The notes below the pieces were generated by a model. It was not told the origin of the DNA, ran no database searches, and was given only the letters and a program-made list of their open reading frames with translations. Below, piece by piece: positions 57,574-64,000 of a stretch of 64,000 nt of DNA; position 1 is the stretch's first letter, and each line of letters opens with the position of its first letter. The DNA comes from an uncultured delta proteobacterium. GTDB lineage: Bacteria > Myxococcota_A > Polyangia > Polyangiales > Polyangiaceae. Both the position numbers and the translations under genes were made by a program. The stretch lies in NCBI GenBank assembly GCA_903892415.1, contig CAITIQ010000043.1, positions 62,001 through 126,000 on the forward strand, in the 5' to 3' direction.

Positions 57574-58975
57574 CAGGGGCTGGTGCCGACACCGGCGCGA
57601 GCTTCGGCCACGGGCAGTGCTCCTCCAGTGAACGGGCCAGTGACAGCAGCAGCGCGTCTTCGCCCCAGGCCGCAGCAAACTGCACGCCGATTGGCAAACC
57701 ACTCGCGCTACGGCCGAGCGGCAGCGAGATCGCCGGTGCACCCGAGGCGTTTTGAATGGGCGTGAAGGGAGTAAAGGTTCGCAGGCGGGTGCGCACCAAT
57801 TCATAGGGTAGGTCGGTCGCCAAATGGCCGATGGGGAGGGCGGCTGAAGCGACCGTGGGGCATACGAGCACGTCGAAGCGGCGGAACAATTGGGCATACG
57901 TCGCCTGAAAGCTGCGCAAACGAAGGCTCGCTTCCGCGCAGACGCGTGGCTGCTCGCGAAACGTTTGCGCCATATGCAACGTCCAGGGTTCGAGCTTTCG
58001 CTGGTCGAATCCGCGATGCAGCATGATGCGCGCGGTTACTTTCTGAAGCCACGCGGCCAAGCCCCAATAAAGTAGAAAGTCGTCCACCACCTGTGCGGCA
58101 AATGGGCAGGCGAGGCTCTCAACGTTGTGGCCGAGCTCTTCGCAGCTTCGTGCGGCGTCGAGCACGCTGTTCTTCACGTCCTCATCCACCGTGGTGCCGA
58201 TCGGAGAGTTGACAAATACGCCTATTCGCAGCGCGCGCTCCGGCTTTGGCGGAACCACGCCCAACGCCTTTACTCCCCGCGGCGGGCGGGCTCGCTCGAT
58301 ATGCTGGTAAAAAGCGATTGTATCGCGGACGGTCCGGGTCAGAACGCCGTCGGTGGCGATGTTGACGGGCAGCAAATTGGAGCCCTCCATGTCAAGCCTT
58401 CGCCGGGAGGGCTTGAGGCCCACGAGCCCGTTGACTGCTGCTGGGATGCGAATCGAGCCACCGCCGTCACTGGCATGCGCGAGCGGTACCACCCCGGCTG
58501 CGACAAGACACCCAGCTCCCCCCGATGAGCCGCCGGGACTGCGATTGGGGTCCCAAGGGTTTCGACAAGGAGCTTGGGACAGCGGCTCCGTCGCAGCGAT
58601 TAGTCCAAGCTCCGGGGTTGCGCTCTTGCCCAAGGTAACGAAGCCGAGATCGTCAAAGCGCTCGGTGATGGGGCTGTGCTTGCGCGCAATGAAGCTTCCG
58701 CTCGCGCGCGAGCCCCATTGCGTTCGTAGCCCTTTGACGTGCGCCAGGTCTTTGATGAAGGTCGGCACGAAGGCGAAGGGGCCGCTGCGGCCGGTTTCCG
58801 CGGTGGCCTGCGCGAAACGTTCGGCTACGACGGCTCCGAGGTGCGCGACCTCTTCAGCACGCAGCCGCGCGGCCTCGAGGACCTCTCGAGGACTTACTTC
58901 ACGACTGCGGAGCTTATCTGCTGTGAAAACGGTATCCCAGTGACCGAGTTCCACCGCGAAGCTGGAGGGGACCAC
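57563..58975 (-). CDS. Amidase signature family hydrolase
   Basis: 470 residues. The Ser-cisSer-Lys triad is complete: Lys 75 (PTFIKDLAHVKG), the cis-Ser in SPGGSSGGAG (about 150) and nucleophile Ser 174 (SDGGGSIRIPA). The rest follows the family (GLKPSRRRL, DGVLTRTVRD, PAISLPLGRSASGLPIGVQF). It hydrolyses amide bonds of a small molecule or peptide end. There is no GatB or GatC partner nearby, so it is not the tRNA amidotransferase subunit. GTG start. Its 3' end overlaps the transglutaminase fusion gene by 11 bases in convergent orientation, which may hint at a functional link to that system. Confidence 0.9.
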   Translation of the reverse strand: MVPSSFAVELGHWDTVFTADKLRSREVSPREVLEAARLRAEEVAHLGAVVAERFAQATAETGRSGPFAFVPTFIKDLAHVKGLRTQWGSRASGSFIARKHSPITERFDDLGFVTLGKSATPELGLIAATEPLSQAPCRNPWDPNRSPGGSSGGAGCLVAAGVVPLAHASDGGGSIRIPAAVNGLVGLKPSRRRLDMEGSNLLPVNIATDGVLTRTVRDTIAFYQHIERARPPRGVKALGVVPPKPERALRIGVFVNSPIGTTVDEDVKNSVLDAARSCEELGHNVESLACPFAAQVVDDFLLYWGLAAWLQKVTARIMLHRGFDQRKLEPWTLHMAQTFREQPRVCAEASLRLRSFQATYAQLFRRFDVLVCPTVASAALPIGHLATDLPYELVRTRLRTFTPFTPIQNASGAPAISLPLGRSASGLPIGVQFAAAWGEDALLLSLARSLEEHCPWPKLAPVSAPAPVTQ

Positions 58976-59008
58976 TGGTTTTGATGCCGTTCGCTTTGAC
59001 GAATTCGC

Positions 59009-60853
59009 TCAGCCGCGACGCCGACGTCGGCTGGCGAGCGCCAACAGCCCGAGCAACGCACCTCCACCGAACCAGGAGGGGCTGCTGCTGAGTGCGTTGC
59101 TCTGGCATGAGAACAAGCCGCCACCCTGCGGGAACGCGTCCTCGTTGCCGCCGCCGGAGCCGCCAAGCCCGCCGGTCGCGCCTTCACCGCCTTGGCCGCC
59201 CAAGCCACCAGCGCCGCCGCTGCCGCCGGAACCACCCGCTCCACCAGCGCCGCCCTGGCCCATCTCCGGAACGTAGGTGATGGAGTCGATCTTGCCGTTG
59301 AAGACCTCATTGGTCGGGTTGTCGTTGATGCAGATTGTGTAGTTGTACTCCCAGATCGGCTTGATCACGATATTGGAGGCTTGCGCTGCCGTGACCTCGA
59401 GCGTCAGCTCGACCTCGCGGCCCTGGTTGGTATCGATGTCTCCCATATCCACACCCGACTCGAGGGTGGGTAGGGTGACCGTGTTGCCGTTGATGTCGCC
59501 TGCGGTGCCGTTGGTGGAGAAGCTCGTCAGTGCAACACCGTTCGGCAGGTCGAGCGTGAAGGCGACATCATTGGCGGGCGCGCTACCTTCATTGAGGATG
59601 TTGGCCGTTACCGTGAAGGTATCCCCGAGGGTGACGCTGTCTTTGTCAATCGAGGTGCCGGAGTTCTCATAAAGGAACTTCGGTGCGTTTACGTCGATGG
59701 CGATGCCGGCGAGCACAGGCATGTAGCTGTCGCTGTCCGTCTGGGTGCGCAGCACGGCGCTCTCTTGATTGGGCACGAGGTGGCCTGCCGCGCTGGTGAG
59801 CTCGATTTGCGCGACGTCCCAGCCTTGGCGGGCCCCCGAAACATTGTTGGTGTTTTGGGACGGAGTGGCGTTGGTGTCGGTCGTCTCGTGGTTGCTCGTG
59901 CCGAACGACCCTGAGGTGTCCACCAAGCCGTCTGGGCCGTTGATCTGCGAGCAGAAGAAGTTGTTTACCGGGTTATTGGGACCGGACAGCAAGATGAAGC
60001 TGGGGTCTGCCACGGTCTCACCGATGGCGAGCTGGTCGCCTACGCGGTTCGCGTCGCCCTCGAGCGTGGCGATCGCGATCTTTCCCTCGATCGGCGTAGT
60101 GGGCGGAGCACAGAAACCGGAGACCGGGTAGTCCACGGTGGAGTCTTCATCGACGAAGAGACCCCCGACGAACACACTCATATTGCGGATCGGCTCACTG
60201 TCGTAGCGATAGGAGACAATCAGCGTCCAACCCGCGGCGTTCGTCGTGTTGGTGGCAGCGCTTTGCGTGCCCGGGACACCTTCTACGGTGTAAGCACCAC
60301 TGCCGTGAGTTTGGATGAACTGGGTCACCTCGTTGCTGCGCATGTAGTAGCGAATCGGGAAGGACCCAGCTTCATTCACGGTCACTCCGGTACCAGCGTC
60401 CGGTGAAACAGTGATTTGATCGCCGTCGGAGGAGAGCGTCACCGAGGCGCCGAGGTCGGCGAGGACGTTTTCATCGCCGTATTGGAAGCTGCCACCCCAG
60501 ACCAACTCGGCGTAGAGCACCGAGGCTTCAACCGGTAGGGCGAGCGAAGCAGAGGAGCCGTTGACCGTCCAATCCGAGGTTGTGTTGGGGCCCCAAGGGT
60601 TGGCCACGTTGGCCGGCACGTTGTCCACGCTGTTTGGGTCCAACGAGATGAAGGTGCCAATCGCGTCCTGCGTTCCCGGCCCATTGAGTCCGGTCTGCTT
60701 GGCGAGCCCGAGCGTATTTCCGGCCGCAATGACGTTGCCGGGTTGGGTGGTGCCGAAGCGGAGCTGTTGTGCGGACGCCTCAAAGGCGAAACCGAGTGCG
60801 CCAACAGCGACGAGCGAGGCAAGGGCCGAACGAGAGAGGAACGCAAAGCTCAT
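59009..60853 (-). CDS. Secreted protein with MYXO-CTERM sorting tail
   Basis: 614 residues. The ATG at 60853 gives the signal peptide FLSRSALASLVAVGALGFAFEASAQ, with AAAGG-like purines ahead. The body is beta-rich. Residues about 435-550 match a DUF11-type repeat found in surface adhesins (SVTLGDTFTVTANILNEGSA). A Gly-rich linker (about 555-590) leads to the tail: a Cys, then SWFGGGALLGLLALASRRRRRG. This Cys-hydrophobic-Arg cluster is the MYXO-CTERM signal, by which myxobacteria sort proteins to the cell surface. The N-terminal part has Asn/Thr-rich strands and no named domain. A likely surface or adhesive protein. Divergent from the esterase gene. Confidence 0.88.
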   Translation of the reverse strand: MSFAFLSRSALASLVAVGALGFAFEASAQQLRFGTTQPGNVIAAGNTLGLAKQTGLNGPGTQDAIGTFISLDPNSVDNVPANVANPWGPNTTSDWTVNGSSASLALPVEASVLYAELVWGGSFQYGDENVLADLGASVTLSSDGDQITVSPDAGTGVTVNEAGSFPIRYYMRSNEVTQFIQTHGSGAYTVEGVPGTQSAATNTTNAAGWTLIVSYRYDSEPIRNMSVFVGGLFVDEDSTVDYPVSGFCAPPTTPIEGKIAIATLEGDANRVGDQLAIGETVADPSFILLSGPNNPVNNFFCSQINGPDGLVDTSGSFGTSNHETTDTNATPSQNTNNVSGARQGWDVAQIELTSAAGHLVPNQESAVLRTQTDSDSYMPVLAGIAIDVNAPKFLYENSGTSIDKDSVTLGDTFTVTANILNEGSAPANDVAFTLDLPNGVALTSFSTNGTAGDINGNTVTLPTLESGVDMGDIDTNQGREVELTLEVTAAQASNIVIKPIWEYNYTICINDNPTNEVFNGKIDSITYVPEMGQGGAGGAGGSGGSGGAGGLGGQGGEGATGGLGGSGGGNEDAFPQGGGLFSCQSNALSSSPSWFGGGALLGLLALASRRRRRG

Positions 60854-61025
60854 GGCCTTTCGGTAGTCGCGGGAAGACGGGCGGTCAACGCCAGCATTGC
60901 GGGCTAAGTCGTTCAACTCGGGGACTTGGGTGGTGGTTTGACCCACCCTGGCGCTGACTTTCGGTTGGAGCGGCAGCCCCTTCCTCTTGCCAGCTCGCAA
61001 GCTGCCTCGTACTAGAACGGGCTCC

Positions 61026-61781
61026 ATGCAATACGTCGATCCCAACCTGCCGCGTCACATCTTCGGGTGGCATTCGCCGAACCTGAGCCTCGACATGCCC
61101 ATCGTAAGCTACGGCGAACGAGGTCACCCGCTACTGCTCTTCCCCACCGCCCAAGCTGACTTTCTCGAGAATGAGCGCTTCTTCTTGATCAAGTCGATCG
61201 AGCCGTTGATTTTCGCCGGCAAGGTCAGGGTCTTCTCGATCGACAGTATCAACAAGCACGCGTGGATGAACGATGACCTCCACCCCTTGGAGAAAGCGCG
61301 GCGTCAGCGGCTCTATTCGCAGTACATCGAAGAAGAGGTCGCCCCGCACATTTGTCGCGTCTGCGGAGATGTTCGCATTGCCACCAGCGGCGCCAGCTTC
61401 GGCGCGTTTCACGCGGCCAACACCCTGTTCCGACGGCCAGATCTGTTCGACACGGTGATCGCGATGAGCGGCTTCTATGATTTGGAGCCCGGCTACACCG
61501 AAGGCCACATGAATGACGACATCTACTTCAACAATCCGGTGTCGTACTTGTCGAATCTCCATGGCCGCGACCTCGACCTGTTGAAGCACCACACCCAGAT
61601 TCACATTGTTTCCGGTCGGGGCGCCTACGAGGCTCCGCATCGCTCCGAGCAACTCTCACGAGTGCTCTCGACTCGTGGCATCGCGCATAACCTCGATCTG
61701 TGGGGCTACGATGTGAATCACGATTGGCCTTGGTGGCGCCGTATGCTGCCGCACTACATCGGCGAGCGTTTGGGCTGGTGA
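61026..61781 (+). CDS. Alpha/beta-hydrolase esterase (EsteraseD-like)
   Basis: 251 residues. The nucleophile elbow is TSGASFGAFHAAN with Ser 124. The likely Asp and His are near the end (YDVNHDWPWWRRML holds the His). Family features include a hydrophobic early strand (PLLLFPTAQADFLEN), with the Phe-Pro-Thr oxyanion loop, and FDTVIAMSGFYDLEP. Similar to esterases/S-formylglutathione hydrolase-like and enterochelin-esterase-like proteins; no signal peptide, hence cytoplasmic. An upstream in-frame ATG was rejected because the homology starts after 61026. It is translationally coupled to a TonB-receptor-like gene (GTGA), so release of iron or another nutrient from an ester-linked ligand is one idea. 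Confidence 0.83.
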   Translation: MQYVDPNLPRHIFGWHSPNLSLDMPIVSYGERGHPLLLFPTAQADFLENERFFLIKSIEPLIFAGKVRVFSIDSINKHAWMNDDLHPLEKARRQRLYSQYIEEEVAPHICRVCGDVRIATSGASFGAFHAANTLFRRPDLFDTVIAMSGFYDLEPGYTEGHMNDDIYFNNPVSYLSNLHGRDLDLLKHHTQIHIVSGRGAYEAPHRSEQLSRVLSTRGIAHNLDLWGYDVNHDWPWWRRMLPHYIGERLGW

Positions 61782-63832
61782 GTCTGCTGCGGTTGCGCAA
61801 CGTCCCGGCGCGAGACGCGGTTCGCTTCTCGGCGCTGGGCGGCGCAATTTCGCTATCGCTGTGCGCTACTTCGGTATCCGCGCAAGAAGAGCCTGCTCCG
61901 GCCCCGGAGCCGGGCCCTCCAGCCGATCCACCGGGGTTGATTGTAAGTCCACCTGGCCCAACCTTCTCGGTTTACGACGACCCGATCCTGGTGACCGTCG
62001 AGGGGGATAAGGCCCCGGCGGGGGCGTCTTCGCTCGGCCGTAAAGTGATTCGCGAGATGCCCGGCGTGCTAGGGGACCCCTACCGCGCGATCGAGGTCGA
62101 ACCAGGCGTTACCCCGGTTGCCAGCGGAGTTCCCTTCTACTTCATACGAGGAGCACCGCCGGGCAATATCGGATATTTTTACGATGGTATCGCCGTGCCA
62201 ATGTTGTTTCACGTTGGTGCTGGGCCAGGCGTGATTCCCCCGAGCATGGTCTCGCGGGTCGAACTGCACATGGGCCCCTACCCAGCGAACTTTGGAAGGC
62301 TCGCTGGGGCGATCGTGGACGCCGATGCGGCCCCGGCCCAGAAGGAATTTCGCGCGGAGGGCGTGTTTCGTACGGTCGACGTGGGCGGGCTGGTCGAGGG
62401 GCCCTTGCCCGATGATCGCGGTAGCTTGTTGCTCGGAGGCCATTACTCGGTAGGAGCTGAGATCCTCTCCGCCGCCGTCCCTTCGATCGACCTGCGCTAT
62501 GGCGATTACCAAGGGCGAATGACGCTGAAGGTCGACGATACGAGCCAGTTTTCGCTGCTTACATTCGGCTCTTACGACTATCTCGCGACGGTCTCCGACG
62601 ACGTGAGGGACGTCTTGCTCGATTCGGACTTTCATCGCGTCGATATGCGATTCACCAAAGAACTCGCAGGTGGCGGGTCCGCCCGCGTGGGCGCCACGCT
62701 AGGGCTGGATCAATCGCGGGGGCTCGGCGTCGAACAGGCGAGGGACTACAAGTTAGCGAGTCGCGCAACCCTGTCGAAGCCGCTCTCGGACAAGTTGCTT
62801 TTGCGTGGTGGCTTCGATCTATCGCTCGACGGCTATGACGTGACACCCGGCGGCACCCAGGAGTGCACGACGTTCGTTTGCAGCGACGGGCTCCTCGGCG
62901 CCGACACCGAATCGCAACTGGGAGAGGCCTTCGAGGTGCTCTTCCCTTCACGCTTCGACCTAGCGATGGGAGCCTGGATCGACACGCTGATTGTGTTGGG
63001 AGATCGAGCAACGCTGACGCCGGGCTTGCGCTTCGACTACTTTCATTCGGACGGTAATAGCGACTTTGCGATCGATCCAAAGTTGACCGGTCGATTTGGC
63101 ATCACCGACGCTTTCCGGCTGGTTCCGTCGGTGGGGCTCGCATCTCAGTTGCCCGGCTTTCCACCGTTACCCGGACTACAAATAGGAGGGATTCCAGGTG
63201 GCTTGCAGCGCTCGTTGCAGACCAGTTTTGGCGCCGAAGGGGAGACTGGGCCTATCGACGTTAGGGGAAGCGTCTTTCGCCAGGCGACGTTCAACCTGAC
63301 AGACGCCATCGGAAAGAATCGCGGCGGTGGGTTCGGCGCTGAGCGCTTTCTCGACCGCTCGACTGGAGACAGCTACGGCTTGGAGCTTTCGGCGCGTGGC
63401 GCACTCTCGCGGTCGATCTTTTTCCTGGCGTCCTACACGCTCTCCCGCACCACCCGAAGCGACGAGGGGCGGGTCGTGCCGAGCGCTTACGATCGGACAC
63501 ACGTTGCGCAGGTCGCGTTTCTCTATGACCTCGGCAAGAACTGGAAGGCGGGGCTACGCAGCCTGCTCTACTCCGGCTTTCCGGCGGAGGAGGTTTCAGC
63601 TGGGGATCTGGCGTCCAACCCCGACAGGGTGAAGCCGTTCTTTCGGCTTGATGCCCGTCTGTCGAAGCGTTGGATCTTTGGTGAGCGCGCCTACGTCGGG
63701 CTGGTGTTCGACATGCAGAACGTGACGCTGGCGAAAGAAGTGTTCGACGTTACCTGCGAGGACGGCAAGTGCACCCCGCGCGAAATCGGCCCGATCACGA
63801 TACCAACGTTGGTGTTCGAGGCTGGTTATTGA
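61778..63832 (+). CDS. TonB-dependent receptor-like outer-membrane protein
   Basis: 684 residues. The GTG start overlaps the esterase stop by four bases and yields the signal peptide GGAISLSLCATSVSAQ. A Pro-rich linker is followed by the plug domain (about 75-185): IREMPGVLGDPYRAIEVEPG, FYFIRGAPPGNIGYFYDGI, VSRVELHMGPYPANFGRLAG. This is a family common in myxobacteria. The remainder is a large barrel with alternating strands (GSLLLGGHYSVGAEIL, FFLASYTLSRTTRS, AYVGLVFDMQNV), ending in PTLVFEAGY with a terminal aromatic. No TonB box was made out. Ligand unknown. Convergent with a partial gene at the window's end, five bases between stops. Confidence 0.85.
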   Translation: MSLLRLRNVPARDAVRFSALGGAISLSLCATSVSAQEEPAPAPEPGPPADPPGLIVSPPGPTFSVYDDPILVTVEGDKAPAGASSLGRKVIREMPGVLGDPYRAIEVEPGVTPVASGVPFYFIRGAPPGNIGYFYDGIAVPMLFHVGAGPGVIPPSMVSRVELHMGPYPANFGRLAGAIVDADAAPAQKEFRAEGVFRTVDVGGLVEGPLPDDRGSLLLGGHYSVGAEILSAAVPSIDLRYGDYQGRMTLKVDDTSQFSLLTFGSYDYLATVSDDVRDVLLDSDFHRVDMRFTKELAGGGSARVGATLGLDQSRGLGVEQARDYKLASRATLSKPLSDKLLLRGGFDLSLDGYDVTPGGTQECTTFVCSDGLLGADTESQLGEAFEVLFPSRFDLAMGAWIDTLIVLGDRATLTPGLRFDYFHSDGNSDFAIDPKLTGRFGITDAFRLVPSVGLASQLPGFPPLPGLQIGGIPGGLQRSLQTSFGAEGETGPIDVRGSVFRQATFNLTDAIGKNRGGGFGAERFLDRSTGDSYGLELSARGALSRSIFFLASYTLSRTTRSDEGRVVPSAYDRTHVAQVAFLYDLGKNWKAGLRSLLYSGFPAEEVSAGDLASNPDRVKPFFRLDARLSKRWIFGERAYVGLVFDMQNVTLAKEVFDVTCEDGKCTPREIGPITIPTLVFEAGY

Positions 63833-63837
63833 GCCGC

Positions 63838-64000
63838 TCAGGGCATCGCGTAGACGACGGGCTCGACGTAGAGGTTCCAGCCCTTGGCGTAGTTCTGCCC
63901 AGGGTCGAACTCGAATAGCACGCACACGAACTTTCCGTCCGGCGAGGCCGCTGCGGCGTACGGGCGAGGCGTGAATTCTTTACCCGACGTGACTTTGGCC
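63838..64000 (-). CDS. C-terminal fragment of a gene running off the window
   Basis: The minus strand reads open for 53 codons from the window edge to a TGA at 63838-63840. The peptide PYAAAASPDGKFVCVLFEFD followed by GWNLYVEPVVYAMP has the look of a blade from a WD40/TolB-type beta-propeller (A-S-P-D-G-K). It is too short to name. Its stop is five bases from that of the receptor-like gene. Confidence 0.55.
   Translation of the reverse strand, partial: AKVTSGKEFTPRPYAAAASPDGKFVCVLFEFDPGQNYAKGWNLYVEPVVYAMP

Overview
The window looks like chromosomal DNA of a high-GC myxobacterium (phylum Myxococcota, most likely class Polyangia). The evidence is a MYXO-CTERM sorting tail on one secreted protein, many Cys- or Gly-rich lipoproteins, Ser/Thr kinases paired with PEGA-domain proteins, AgmX/PglI-like domains, and a large two-component repertoire. 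It contains 51 protein-coding genes, two of them cut by the window edges. I saw no rRNA, tRNA, insertion sequence, prophage or CRISPR array.

Layout. 1-5823: the end of a von Willebrand A protein, a lipoprotein made of 35 six-cysteine repeats, a small proteasome-like Ntn hydrolase whose start overlaps the lipoprotein stop, and a PAS histidine kinase-receiver. 5849-7470: Hsp20 and a beta-barrel-like protein, divergent. 7494-13321 (minus strand): a tight run of O-methyltransferase, type III pantothenate kinase (coaX), PEGA protein, membrane hybrid kinase with HPt, and receiver-GHKL protein. 13365-17909: RCC1-repeat lipoprotein, epimerase, flippase-like membrane protein and a CreD-like protein. 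18004-20420: a methylthioadenosine salvage block, mtnP-apt-mtnA. 20520-24505: two tandem paralogous di-heme cytochrome lipoproteins.

24917-31550: two coupled AgmX-like lipoproteins, a Pro/Gln-rich envelope protein, a TrmH-like methyltransferase, a non-RD Ser/Thr kinase, an SDR, a stand-alone Smr protein and an MFS transporter. 31632-40883: a 965-residue Cys- and Gly-rich lipoprotein, a Clp-type double AAA+ ATPase, a small lipoprotein, an OmpA protein with thrombospondin type 3 repeats, and a cyclophilin lipoprotein. 40931-46863 (minus strand): a PEGA protein, a Ser/Thr kinase, a lipoprotein and ppk1. 46967-49996: panC, tmk and a J-domain protein in one coupled run, then a Cys-type glutathione peroxidase and an SRPBCC protein.

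50058-57573 is the most unusual unit: transglutaminase-DUF2126, circularly permuted ATP-grasp, alpha-E, and a class II amidotransferase-transglutaminase fusion. Three of these genes are joined by stop/start overlaps. The fusion has lost the catalytic Cys2 (it reads Met-Pro-Asn) but keeps a full transglutaminase Cys-His-Asp triad. A convergent amidase gene overlaps its end. 59009-63832: a MYXO-CTERM protein, then an esterase translationally coupled to a TonB-receptor-like protein. The window ends in the 3' part of another minus-strand gene.

The best candidates for new biology are the Cys-repeat lipoprotein/Ntn hydrolase/kinase string at the left end and the ATP-grasp/alpha-E/transglutaminase operon with its pseudo-amidotransferase at the right.
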